Source of the DNA: 40-80 sp040394775 | Lineage (GTDB): Bacteria; Bacteroidota; Bacteroidia; Flavobacteriales_D; Crocinitomicaceae | Direction of reading: 5' to 3' | NCBI GenBank assembly: GCA_040394775.1 | Contig: JBEBRN010000006.1 | Location: 7,256 to 71,255, forward strand | Length of the DNA stretch: 64,000 nucleotides | In this document: positions 1-7,842 of the stretch, piece by piece | How positions within the stretch are numbered: the first letter of the stretch is position 1 | How the letters are laid out: the number at the start of each line of letters is the position of its first letter | The notes under the pieces: generated by a model | Database searches by the model: none | The model's input: only the letters and a program-made list of their open reading frames with translations | What the model was told of the DNA's origin: nothing | Made by a program: the position numbers and the translations under genes

Positions 1-37
1 GTTGATTTAGTGCATCTTCTTTTTCGTCGTCCATCAT
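1..37 (-). CDS. parC: ParC (topoisomerase IV subunit A), 5' end only
   Basis: Only the first 12 codons lie in the window; the gene runs off the left edge. It starts with two consecutive ATG codons and reads MMDDEKEDALNQ. The first ATG overlaps the TGA of the parE-tail copy just upstream (ATGA arrangement), which is how parE and parC are commonly coupled in Bacteroidota. The identification rests on this coupling to a copy of the parE 3' end and on the genuine parE lying 2.8 kb upstream, not on the few residues themselves. The coding frame appears intact here, whereas the second copy of this start at 2767-2856 is a dead-end remnant. Confidence 0.6.
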   Translation of the reverse strand, partial: MMDDEKEDALNQ

Positions 38-111
38 GCTACTTCATTTTCTTTTTTAGTACTATCTACTCCACCAATCAATGCTTCCTCACTATCATCT
101 TCTACACGTAA
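4..111. repeat. Direct repeat copy 1 of the parE/parC junction
   Basis: These 108 bases match 2823-2930 at about 100 positions by eye (8 substitutions, no gaps). The repeat covers the last 25 or so codons of parE, the overlapping ATGA and the first 11 codons of parC. The two copies sit either side of the metzincin protease gene. Most substitutions fall in the poorly conserved linker of the ParE tail. This copy precedes the live parC. Confidence 0.9.
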
Positions 112-117
112 CTTCAT
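34..117 (-). pseudogene. Detached copy of the ParE C-terminal tail (27-codon ORF)
   Basis: This mini-ORF reads MKLRVEDDSEEAL and ends KKENEVA, nearly identical to the last residues of ParE (LRLEDDSEEAL ... KKENEVA). It begins with an ATG four bases after the stop of the protease gene and ends with the TGA that overlaps the parC start. It is a duplicated fragment, not a functional gene. Its likely effect is to keep the original translational coupling into parC, because ribosomes finishing it reach the parC ATG exactly as they would from full parE. That role is inference. Confidence 0.8.
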
Positions 118-121
118 TTTA

Positions 122-2725
122 TTAGTCTTGTTTAATTATTCTTATTCCATTCGGTGTATTATTTCCGTCTATGATATTCAGTAAATAAACACCGTTTCTC
201 AAATATTTCAAATCAATAACTTGCTTATTGATACCGATAGTTGAGTTTTGAGCCGTTTCAATAGATATAATTCTTCCTGTGATGTCTGTTATTTGAAAAG
301 AAAGTTCAGACGGTTGGATTACATTGTATTCAATGGTAATTGATGAATTGAACGGATTAGGATAACAATTTAAAACAAAATCTTGATTTTCGCTGTTCGT
401 TACGGATAAATTACCACAATTTTCAGGTGTATATTTTGTTGTATTAATTGTATTGTCACACTCTAACAAATCTAATGCAACACTTTTATCAACGATATAC
501 TGACCACCCTCAATAGCACCTTGATACGTGTCTAAATTTAGTCTATCACTTGCAGGAATAGGACCATACGTCTCGCCATAATGCATGACATCTTTGGTAT
601 TGATAACATGTCCCAAGTTGACGACATGACCCAATTCATGTAAAGCGGTACTGTAAAAATCATACTTATTAGCTGTGACACCTTGCGTAGTATTTGTATC
701 TATAAACCATGTTTTACCTAATGGTACACGCAAAAAACCAATATCTGTTTCTTTAAAATAAATAAATCGCTCGCCCGTAAGTTCATCAGAACAAAATTTA
801 TTATCTCGTGAGTTAGCAGAGGCAATAGCTGTAGGGTCAGGTAAAACATCAGTTAAGAAAATGATTGATTTACCATCGGCATTAAACCCTGATTGGTGTA
901 TTGTATCAATAATAGCCCAATTAATACCTGTGGCACACGACCAATCTTTTAATGCTTTATATACCACTGCTTTCATATCAGGCTTATTAGCAATACTCGT
1001 GTCTAAATAAAACTCAATGGCACGGTTATTTTCTTTAGTAGCACTTGACACATGACGATACGGTACTTTTCGATATACCTCAGAAAAGTTTGCTGAATTT
1101 GTAGCGTTGTGATTCATTACCGCATACCGAATGGTAAGTGGAACACTGCTCGTTGCTGTTTCAGTACCTTTTTTAATTTGAAAAATTCCACTACCTAAAG
1201 GATAATTTGTTGTTAAACTTAAAGTATCTTGAACGCTATACGGAAGTTTGATTTGAATGAGTGTATCTGACCAAAGCGAGTCGATGTAATCATAATGATT
1301 TAAGTATAAAACATCATTTGCTCCTCCGTCATCTGCATTTTTAAACAAAACTTGAGTAGTTCCTCGGTAACACCCAAAGCCTTTACCCACAATGGTTAAA
1401 ATCGAATTTATTCCCGAAGATATACTTTTGGGGTAGAAATCAATTATTTGGAGTGGTGCACACAAATAAAAAGGATTGGGTTGTGTGTAGTTTGGTGTAT
1501 ATCCAAAATAAAGCGTATTAGAAGGCGAGATGGTTGCATTTTCCGTGTAAGTGTCGGCAACTTTTGCTCCATCATCATCAATAAATAGAATATCCGAAGA
1601 AAAATTTTCGCAACGATTTATTTTGATTTTTAGGTGTACTAACTGTTGCGGAGTGGGTGTTAATAATGTCCTGTTCCACGAAGTAACGCTTTTACTAAAT
1701 CCTAATCTGAACCGTATGGAATTTTCTGTTTCATCACTCAATCCCGACATCGGGTCTTCATATGTTGCATTGTTAAAGGCATTTCCTTTTGTTATAACTA
1801 TTTTATTGTTGTCTGTAATTTTTTTGTTAAATGCGCTTTGATTGTATTGGAGTACCAAAATCACATTATCCAAATAAGTGTCCGATATTTCACAGGATAT
1901 AAAAACGTCAAATTCGTAGTACGTTGCACCTAAAGTATCGCAGGTCATACTTTCGTTTTTGACTTCTAAAAAGATATTCTTACCTGTTTTTGCTGTAAAC
2001 GAGTTGTTGGCTTTTCTTTTTGCTATAATATCAAAATGCTTATCATAGTTGAGTTTACCTTGTTCACTTTTGTTTAGATGCGTTTTTTCTGTTTCTTCGG
2101 AAAACACATCTTTTTTTTTATGGGTATAGTCGCTATCGTTGTACAAAATAGGCTTTAAACCCATTGAAACCAAATATTCATTAAAAATAGCAATACTTCT
2201 GAACTTCTTTCCAAAACCTCCTACTTCTTTGGTTATCACTGATATGTTTAGGCTATCTGTTCGTGAAACATCTCTAATACCAAAATAACCACTAAAATAA
2301 TTACTGTAGTATCTATATACATGTCTTTCTTTAAAAACATCTGGTTTTAAAAAATAAACTCCTCTTACTTTTTTCGGACCTAAAGAAGCTCCTTTATACA
2401 TGGAATAAGCAAGGTCAGATACCTGAGCTGTGCTTATCAAAGTATCTCCAAAAAGGTGCCACTCTTCTGGCATTTCAGAAACTAACTCAATGGTATCGCC
2501 CTCGTGTAGTTTTTTATCTCCTTTCATAAGGTTGTTTACCACAAGGCGATATGTAACATAATACGTTCCGTCATCATTTTTAATAAATTTCATACCGCAA
2601 GTTTGTCCATCAAAAATGTAAGTGGCATTTTTAATGGCATCTTCCGCTCTATCTTTTTGAGCGGAAGAAAAACTAAAAACCGTTACAATAGCAAAGGCTA
2701 CGAATGTGTAAATGAATTTTTTCAT
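122..2725 (-). CDS. Secreted metzincin-type metalloprotease with type IX sorting domain
   Basis: Predicted exported zinc protease of 867 residues. A Sec signal peptide covers about residues 1-22 (ends SSA-Q). An IPT/TIG-like beta-sandwich lies near residues 425-530 (IIDFYPKSISSG ... GKGFG). The catalytic motif H696-E-L-G-H-V-V-N-L-G-H706 fits the metzincin consensus HExxHxx(G/N)xxH, with Asn in place of the usual Gly, and a Met-turn (DVMHYG, Met714) follows. The last 80 or so residues (CYPNPFN ... ending GIRIIKQD) form a type IX secretion C-terminal sorting domain, so the protein should cross the outer membrane and be released or anchored. A TAnnTTTG box lies 25 bp upstream, giving the gene its own promoter. 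It sits between parE and parC, an unusual place, flanked by a direct repeat of their junction. The substrate is unknown. Confidence 0.85.
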   Translation of the reverse strand: MKKFIYTFVAFAIVTVFSFSSAQKDRAEDAIKNATYIFDGQTCGMKFIKNDDGTYYVTYRLVVNNLMKGDKKLHEGDTIELVSEMPEEWHLFGDTLISTAQVSDLAYSMYKGASLGPKKVRGVYFLKPDVFKERHVYRYYSNYFSGYFGIRDVSRTDSLNISVITKEVGGFGKKFRSIAIFNEYLVSMGLKPILYNDSDYTHKKKDVFSEETEKTHLNKSEQGKLNYDKHFDIIAKRKANNSFTAKTGKNIFLEVKNESMTCDTLGATYYEFDVFISCEISDTYLDNVILVLQYNQSAFNKKITDNNKIVITKGNAFNNATYEDPMSGLSDETENSIRFRLGFSKSVTSWNRTLLTPTPQQLVHLKIKINRCENFSSDILFIDDDGAKVADTYTENATISPSNTLYFGYTPNYTQPNPFYLCAPLQIIDFYPKSISSGINSILTIVGKGFGCYRGTTQVLFKNADDGGANDVLYLNHYDYIDSLWSDTLIQIKLPYSVQDTLSLTTNYPLGSGIFQIKKGTETATSSVPLTIRYAVMNHNATNSANFSEVYRKVPYRHVSSATKENNRAIEFYLDTSIANKPDMKAVVYKALKDWSCATGINWAIIDTIHQSGFNADGKSIIFLTDVLPDPTAIASANSRDNKFCSDELTGERFIYFKETDIGFLRVPLGKTWFIDTNTTQGVTANKYDFYSTALHELGHVVNLGHVINTKDVMHYGETYGPIPASDRLNLDTYQGAIEGGQYIVDKSVALDLLECDNTINTTKYTPENCGNLSVTNSENQDFVLNCYPNPFNSSITIEYNVIQPSELSFQITDITGRIISIETAQNSTIGINKQVIDLKYLRNGVYLLNIIDGNNTPNGIRIIKQD

Positions 2726-2749
2726 AATGCTATTGTTTTAAAAATCAAA

Positions 2750-2757
2750 CAAATATA
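2750..2757 (-). promoter_or_regulatory. Bacteroidota -7 promoter box (TATATTTG) for the metalloprotease
   Basis: On the minus strand this reads TATATTTG, an exact match to the Bacteroidota TAnnTTTG element, 25 bp before the protease ATG. It lies inside the inserted segment between the two direct repeats, so the inserted gene carries its own promoter and need not be read from parE. Confidence 0.5.
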
Positions 2758-2766
2758 TAAATTTTT

Positions 2767-2856
2767 TCAATTAATAAATCGAAAAGTAGTGAAATTCATT
2801 ACCCCTTGACCGTCTTCGGACGGATTTAATGCATCTTCTTTTTCGTCGTCCATCAT
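2767..2856 (-). pseudogene. parC 5' remnant (29 codons)
   Basis: The ATGATG start overlapping the parE TGA opens a frame MMDDEKEDALN that is identical to the parC start at the left edge of the window. It then diverges (PSEDGQG...) and stops at TGA after 29 codons. This is the original or copied parC start cut off by the insertion of the protease gene. A small perfect inverted repeat (CCGTC-CGAA-GACGG on the minus strand) lies just past the breakpoint. It is unlikely to yield a functional product. Confidence 0.75.
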
Positions 2857-2930
2857 GCTACTTCGTTTTCTTTCTTATTATTTTCAACTCCACCAATCAA
2901 TGCTTCCTCACTATCATCTTCTAAACGTAA
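2823..2930. repeat. Direct repeat copy 2 of the parE/parC junction
   Basis: Second copy of the 108-base repeat whose first copy is at 4-111. This copy is continuous with the complete parE gene and supplies its real 3' end; on its other side the parC reading frame is truncated. Together the two copies bracket the protease gene. Confidence 0.9.
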
Positions 2931-4745
2931 ATTATTGATAATAAATTCCTGACGTTCGGGCGTATTTTTCCCCATATAGTAAGATAGAATATCTTCGATG
3001 GAAGAGTCCTTTGACATCACCACTGGATCTAATCGAATATCTTCTCCAATGAAATTCTTAAACTCATCGGGCGAAATCTCACCCAATCCTTTAAATCGCG
3101 TAATTTCAGGATTTTTCCCCAAAACGGCAATCGCTTTACGACGTTCTTCGTCCGAATAACAGTAAATCGTTTGCTTTTTATTTCTCACACGAAATAAAGG
3201 TGTTTGTAAAACAAAGACGTGTCCACGCTTGATTAAATCAGGGAAAAACTGAAGAAAAAAGGTTAACAACAACAAGCGAATATGCATTCCATCGACGTCG
3301 GCATCGGTTGCAATCACAATTTTATTGTAGCGTAAATTATCCATTTCGTCTTCGATATCCAAAGCTGCTTGAAGAAGGTTAAACTCTTCATTCTCATACA
3401 CAATCTTCTTAGTTAAACCATAGGAATTCAGTGGTTTACCTCGTAACGAAAAAACACCTTGTGTAGCAACATCTCTTGACTTTGTAATCGAACCACTCGC
3501 AGAATCTCCCTCGGTAATAAACAATGTCGTATTTAGATAGCGTGGATCTTTTGTGTCGGTCAAGTGCACTTTACAATCCCGTAATTTACGGTTGTGTAAA
3601 TTGGATTTCTTCGCACGATCTCTTGCTAACTTACGAATACCAGAAAGTTCTTTTCGTTCTTTCTCACTTCGCTTAATTTTCTTCTCAATAATATCCGCCA
3701 CTTCAGGATTTCTATGCAGATAATTATCTAATTTATCTTTCAAAAAATCATTGATGAAGGTACGAATGGATTGTCCATCCGGCTCAATATCTTGCGAACC
3801 TAACTTTGTCTTCGTTTGTGATTCAAAAACAGGCTCCATTACTTTGATAGCAATCGCCGCTACAATTGATTGACGAATATCGGACGCTTCATAGTTCTTA
3901 TTGTAAAAATCACGAATTACTTTCGCAATAGACTCACGAAAAGCACTTTGGTGCGTTCCTCCTTGTGTCGTATGTTGACCGTTTACGAATGAGTAATAAT
4001 CTTCTCCGTATGTTTTTCCATGTGTAAATGCGACTTCAATATCATATCCTTCTAAGTGAATAATTGGATAAAGAGGATCACCATCCATATTGTTTTCAAG
4101 CAAGTCTTTCAATCCTTCTTTTGATTGAAATTTTTCGCCGTTATAATAAATCGCAAGGCCTCTATTCAGGTAGCAGTAGTTCCAAAACATTTTCTCCAAA
4201 TAGTTCGCTTTAAACGTATACTTTTTGAAAATGGGATCATCCGGAATAAATTCTACATAGGTTCCGTTTTGTTCGTCTGTTTTTTCAACTGGTAAATCTT
4301 CGATTAAATTACCTTGGGAGAAAACAGCTACTTTCTTTTCCCCATCACGAACGGCATATACCATAAAGTGAGAGCTCAAAGCATTCACCGCTTTTGTACC
4401 AACACCATTTAAACCAACAGATTTCTTAAATGCTTTAGAGTCATATTTTCCTCCTGTATTCATTTTGGAAACAACCTCCACCACTTTACCCAATGGAATT
4501 CCACGACCGTAATCTCGAACGCTGACTTTGTTATCCTTGATTTTTACATCAATTCGTTTTCCATTTCCCATTACAAATTCGTCGATACAATTATCTACGA
4601 CTTCTTTCACCAGCACGTAAATACCATCGTCAGCCGATGAACCGTCTCCTAACTTACCGATATACATTCCGGGACGTAAACGAATATGTTCCTTCCAATC
4701 TAAGGACCGGATGTTGTCTTCGTTATATTGAACTTCTTCTGCCAT
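2853..4745 (-). CDS. parE: DNA topoisomerase IV subunit B
   Basis: ATPase subunit of topoisomerase IV, which pairs with ParC to separate linked daughter chromosomes. The 630 residues contain the GHKL ATPase domain (VVDNCIDEF, DYGRGIP and GVGTKAVNALS motifs in the first 130 residues), the transducer domain, and a TOPRIM domain with FITEGDSASGS and DADVDGMHIR. RFKGLGEISPDEF follows near the C-terminus. Length and order fit Bacteroidota ParE rather than GyrB, and the overlap with a parC start supports that. A TATATTTG box 56 bp upstream is the likely promoter. Normally parC follows directly; here the partner is displaced by a 2.7-kb insertion. Confidence 0.95.
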   Translation of the reverse strand: MAEEVQYNEDNIRSLDWKEHIRLRPGMYIGKLGDGSSADDGIYVLVKEVVDNCIDEFVMGNGKRIDVKIKDNKVSVRDYGRGIPLGKVVEVVSKMNTGGKYDSKAFKKSVGLNGVGTKAVNALSSHFMVYAVRDGEKKVAVFSQGNLIEDLPVEKTDEQNGTYVEFIPDDPIFKKYTFKANYLEKMFWNYCYLNRGLAIYYNGEKFQSKEGLKDLLENNMDGDPLYPIIHLEGYDIEVAFTHGKTYGEDYYSFVNGQHTTQGGTHQSAFRESIAKVIRDFYNKNYEASDIRQSIVAAIAIKVMEPVFESQTKTKLGSQDIEPDGQSIRTFINDFLKDKLDNYLHRNPEVADIIEKKIKRSEKERKELSGIRKLARDRAKKSNLHNRKLRDCKVHLTDTKDPRYLNTTLFITEGDSASGSITKSRDVATQGVFSLRGKPLNSYGLTKKIVYENEEFNLLQAALDIEDEMDNLRYNKIVIATDADVDGMHIRLLLLTFFLQFFPDLIKRGHVFVLQTPLFRVRNKKQTIYCYSDEERRKAIAVLGKNPEITRFKGLGEISPDEFKNFIGEDIRLDPVVMSKDSSIEDILSYYMGKNTPERQEFIINNLRLEDDSEEALIGGVENNKKENEVA

Positions 4746-4800
4746 TTGCTAATTTAAAACGTTTTCATTGTCGGATTTTATAGAGAAAATGCGACATTTT

Positions 4801-4808
4801 CAAATATA
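4801..4808 (-). promoter_or_regulatory. -7 promoter box (TATATTTG) for parE
   Basis: An exact TAnnTTTG match on the minus strand, 56 bp upstream of the parE ATG. No clear -33 TTTG partner was identified at ideal spacing. Confidence 0.45.
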
Positions 4809-4919
4809 CGACTATTAGCACACAACAAAACAGCAAATAAAACAACTTGTTGACATTTATTCGTTAAAAAGATAAAAAACGTAAACTTAGATGAAAATTA
4901 TTAAACAGAAGCGCTTCAA

Positions 4920-5699
4920 TTACGCTTTTACAATGCCATTTGAACAACGATAGTTCGCCTGTTTGCGTTTCGATTGATATTTTGCTCTACTAATCGCCAC
5001 TTGATCTTCGCGTTCGGGTCGTTCGTGAAATAAGTGATACTGAATAGTTCGGTAACGTGTGTTTATTTTTTGGAGACCAAATAATTCTGCGCGAAATTCG
5101 ATATCGACATCTTCGCCATAACCTGGATCAGTGTAATCTTCGTCAAAGCCATTCAAATCGACTAAGTCGGCCTTATTCCAACTCATATTACAGCCCAAAA
5201 GCGATGTTTTAGCGTTGCCTTTAAATGGAATTAAAAACCGAAACGTTTCTTCAATACGATTGGAACCATTGACGACAAGTTGAAAAAATGAAGGTGTGAT
5301 TATCTCTCCATTTCTGATTTTTAACGATGTCTTTTGATCCACATCTACTCGCTTTCCTGCACAAAAACTTTTCGCCTTCAAACACGCCAAATGCTGCGCT
5401 ATAAATTCAGGGTGCAACACACAATCGCCATCAATGAAAATCAATTTTTCAGTAGCAGCTAAAGCGATTGCTTTGTTCAGAATTTTGTTTTTTTGAAAGC
5501 CCTTATCTTCTTGTTGAAGGAGTGAAATTTGAAAGCCTTTCGCTTTAAATTGATTGATACTTTCAGTGAAGCAATCTACTTCTGCATCTTGCGCTATTAT
5601 CACTTCAAAATCTTGCTCGGTTTGACGTTCTACCGAGCGTAAAATAGCTTCTAGAGCGTCAACGTCTTTGTACACAGAAATGATGAGAGATGCTTTCAT
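4920..5699 (-). CDS. Family 2 glycosyltransferase
   Basis: GT-A fold glycosyltransferase of 259 residues starting MKASLIISVYK; an in-frame ATG six codons earlier exists, but the family N-terminus begins at this Met. Motifs: SVYKDVDALEAILRSV (nucleotide-sugar fold start), the metal-binding FIDGDCVLHPEF (DxD-type), and GYGEDVDIEFR near the C-terminus, which resembles the acceptor-side ED of chondroitin-type family 2 enzymes. No membrane segment is apparent, so it should act at the cytoplasmic face. It stands alone between parE and a repeat element. The sugar and acceptor cannot be told from the sequence. Confidence 0.85.
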   Translation of the reverse strand: MKASLIISVYKDVDALEAILRSVERQTEQDFEVIIAQDAEVDCFTESINQFKAKGFQISLLQQEDKGFQKNKILNKAIALAATEKLIFIDGDCVLHPEFIAQHLACLKAKSFCAGKRVDVDQKTSLKIRNGEIITPSFFQLVVNGSNRIEETFRFLIPFKGNAKTSLLGCNMSWNKADLVDLNGFDEDYTDPGYGEDVDIEFRAELFGLQKINTRYRTIQYHLFHERPEREDQVAISRAKYQSKRKQANYRCSNGIVKA

Positions 5700-5791
5700 T
5701 GGAGCAAAATTACACAAAATACCAAAATAGGAGATTTTAATTTGGGAAAACAGGTTTTTGATTTAAATCAAAAAAAATGAATTGGAGATTA

Positions 5792-5941
5792 AGCTGCCCT
5801 TTCAGGGCGAAAAAAACATTCACATTCTAGCAGGATGCGTTGCATCCTGCTAGAATAAGTTGCCCCTTCAGGGCGTAGAAATGTAAAACAATGGACACGT
5901 TATTTAAATTCTTATTACTTCTCCGCCCTGAAAGGGCAGCT
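5792..5941. repeat. REP/MITE-like palindromic repeat element, about 150 bp
   Basis: The element is bounded by an 18-bp perfect inverted repeat (5792-5809 AGCTGCCCTTTCAGGGCG and 5924-5941, its reverse complement). Each end is itself a small palindrome (GCCCT-TTC-AGGGC). Inside are a perfect 15-bp stem with a 3-nt loop (5824-5856, ATTCTAGCAGGATGC / GCATCCTGCTAGAAT) and a third GCCCTGAAGGGGC-type palindrome (5861-5875). There is no coding content. Such G+C-rich repeats in an A+T-rich genome resemble REP elements mobilised by IS200/IS605-type (RAYT) transposases, but no transposase is present here. The element fills most of the gap between 5700 and 6087. The inner hairpin could also stop or stabilise transcripts, though no T-tract follows it. 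Confidence 0.75.
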
Positions 5942-6061
5942 AATTATAATAAATGGTAATGCAAAGAAATTTATCTCTTTTGTAAAAATGAATTCCAAGA
6001 CCTAATACAAAATTGAAATTCAATTCCTCCTTCTATTTCAGATAGTAAAACTATTTTTTGA

Positions 6062-6069
6062 TACCTTTG
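6062..6069 (+). promoter_or_regulatory. -7 promoter box (TACCTTTG) for the DUF3822-rsmD-coaD operon
   Basis: Exact TAnnTTTG match. It falls downstream of the upstream-most possible TTG start (6058) and 18 bp before the in-frame GTG at 6088. This argues that translation starts at 6088. Confidence 0.45.
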
Positions 6070-6087
6070 TTTCAAATCATAAAGAGC

Positions 6088-6846
6088 GTGAGTAAAATAG
6101 CCTATTTTGTTTTAACAGAGAGTGAAATCCATTTGGGAGTTTCAGAAAATGATTCTTTCCGATGGTTGGATAAACTAGCCTTTACGAGTAAAGCAGATTA
6201 TTATTATAAAGAACAATTGCAGGCGTTTATTGAAAAACATCAATTGCAAGAGGACGCTTTTGAAGAACATATTTTGATGTGGTATTCTCCGACAAGTTCT
6301 TTAATTCCGATGAGTTTACTTGAAAATGCGACACCAAAAGAAGTCCTCAACTATAGTTTTTCAGAAGGTAAAATTGAACACGAAGTCGATTATAACCGCA
6401 TTTCAGAATTGTCGATTATCAATGTGTATGAAATTCCTTTTTGGGTGAAATCATTTTTTGTGATACGCTTCCCAAGAATCGTTCTTCAGCACTTAGGTAC
6501 GGGTTTAATCCGAGGAATTTTCAATACGAGTTCTTTCAAACCGACGATTCATCTCATTTTAACGCAGCAATTCTCATTGATGATTTATGTAAAACACAAC
6601 GAGTTGAAGATGTACAATAGTTTTGAATATACGAACGAAAGCGATTTGATTTATTACACATTAAATACACTCAATCAAACCAATTCATTGGAAGACAAAG
6701 GAATGATTATACTTCACCCGTTGAGTCAAAGCTCGATAAACGAAGAGCAATTTCTAGAAAATTGGTTCAACATAAAAGAAACGGAGAATTTCAACGTTGA
6801 AGTTCAACCCATACAAACACTTAAATACTTATCAGTTTGCGTATAA
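6088..6846 (+). CDS. DUF3822 family protein
   Basis: A 252-residue protein of the uncharacterised DUF3822 family, which in Bacteroidota lies directly upstream of rsmD and coaD, exactly as here. It begins SKIAYFVLTESEIHLGV; the family has an actin/ASKHA-like look, but its biochemical role is not established. The start was chosen as GTG at 6088 because the promoter box at 6062-6069 lies inside the longer TTG-initiated frame. It overlaps the next gene by 10 bp, so the two are translationally coupled. It has no signal peptide or membrane segments. Confidence 0.8.
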   Translation: MSKIAYFVLTESEIHLGVSENDSFRWLDKLAFTSKADYYYKEQLQAFIEKHQLQEDAFEEHILMWYSPTSSLIPMSLLENATPKEVLNYSFSEGKIEHEVDYNRISELSIINVYEIPFWVKSFFVIRFPRIVLQHLGTGLIRGIFNTSSFKPTIHLILTQQFSLMIYVKHNELKMYNSFEYTNESDLIYYTLNTLNQTNSLEDKGMIILHPLSQSSINEEQFLENWFNIKETENFNVEVQPIQTLKYLSVCV

Positions 6847-7379
6847 ATAGAGGTAAATTAAAGTCCCGAAGATTCAGTATTCCGAAATCATTTCCTTCTC
6901 GACCAACAACAGATTTTGCGAAAGAAGGATTTTTCAATGTGCTAGAAAACAGAATCTCACTTCATGAATTGCGGATACTCGATTTATGCGCTGGAACAGG
7001 AAACATCTCCTTTGAATTCGCGTCTCGTGAAGCTGGAAAGATTATTTCAGTGGATAAAAATCACAATTGTGTAAAATTCATCAATGCTTTAGCGAAACAG
7101 CTAGAAGTGGACGAAGACATTCAAGTCATTCAATCGGATGTGGTTAAATATCTGAAAGCAGCAACACAACCTTTCGACCTCATCTTTGCCGATCCACCAT
7201 ATGCGGAAACATTTCATTTAGAAATCGTCACCACTGTTTTTGAACGTAATTTATTGACCGATTTTGGATGGTTAATCGTGGAGCATGGAAGAGATACGAA
7301 TTTGACGACACACCCCAATTTCTATGACCAAAAAAAATATGGAAATGTGTATTTTTCATTTTTTAAACTAAACGTATGA
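6837..7379 (+). CDS. rsmD: 16S rRNA (guanine966-N2)-methyltransferase RsmD
   Basis: SAM-dependent methyltransferase that modifies G966 of 16S rRNA in the small subunit. The 180 residues begin MRI, as the family does, from a TTG start at 6837, then GRRF-like SRRF, RPTTDFAKEGFFNVL, the SAM site DLCAGTGNISFE and the catalytic FADPPYAE. It overlaps the DUF3822 gene by 10 bp, and its TGA overlaps the ATG of coaD (ATGA). This is a conserved Bacteroidota trio. Confidence 0.93.
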   Translation: MRINRGKLKSRRFSIPKSFPSRPTTDFAKEGFFNVLENRISLHELRILDLCAGTGNISFEFASREAGKIISVDKNHNCVKFINALAKQLEVDEDIQVIQSDVVKYLKAATQPFDLIFADPPYAETFHLEIVTTVFERNLLTDFGWLIVEHGRDTNLTTHPNFYDQKKYGNVYFSFFKLNV

Positions 7380-7834
7380 AAAGAATAGCTGTTTTTCCAG
7401 GGTCTTTCGATCCGTTTACCAAAGGACATGAAAGTGTGATTGAAAATGCGCTAGATTTATTTGACGAAATCATTATTGCATTCGGCGTCAACATCTCTAA
7501 AACGTACGCTTTTGATACGGACAAAAGAATAGCACATGTCAAAAAGCTTTATGCTGGAAACCCAAAAATCAGTGTCGTTTCTTACAATGGATTAACGGTG
7601 GATTTCTGTCGTTCCATGGAAGCCAAATATATCCTTCGCGGATTGAGAGATACCAAAGATTTTGAATACGAACGTCCTATTGCAATAGCCAACAAAAAAA
7701 TGGCGAACATCGAAACCATTCTTGTGTACACAAATCCAGAAGTAAGCACTATTAGTTCAACTATCGTTCGTGAAATATATAAATTAGGCGGAGATGGTTC
7801 GTTATTTGTAACAAACTTCGCCGACCTCGTTTAA
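7376..7834 (+). CDS. coaD: Pantetheine-phosphate adenylyltransferase
   Basis: Catalyses the penultimate step of coenzyme A synthesis, transferring AMP from ATP to 4'-phosphopantetheine. The 152 residues have the family's usual length and motifs: GSFDPFTKGH (the T/HxGH nucleotide motif), LRGLRDTKDFEYE, and the C-terminal ISSTIVREI. The start overlaps the end of rsmD by four bases, and the next gene begins 8 bp after its stop, suggesting a four-gene transcript. Confidence 0.97.
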   Translation: MKRIAVFPGSFDPFTKGHESVIENALDLFDEIIIAFGVNISKTYAFDTDKRIAHVKKLYAGNPKISVVSYNGLTVDFCRSMEAKYILRGLRDTKDFEYERPIAIANKKMANIETILVYTNPEVSTISSTIVREIYKLGGDGSLFVTNFADLV

Positions 7835-7842
7835 TTAGTCCT

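Noticed and set aside
1551..1841. 96-codon plus-strand open frame
   Set aside because: Lies inside and opposite the metalloprotease gene, whose sequence is clearly constrained; no motif of its own.
5824..5856. 15-bp hairpin as an intrinsic terminator or CRISPR-like repeat
   Set aside because: No T-tract follows, there is only one copy here, and it sits inside a larger palindromic element.
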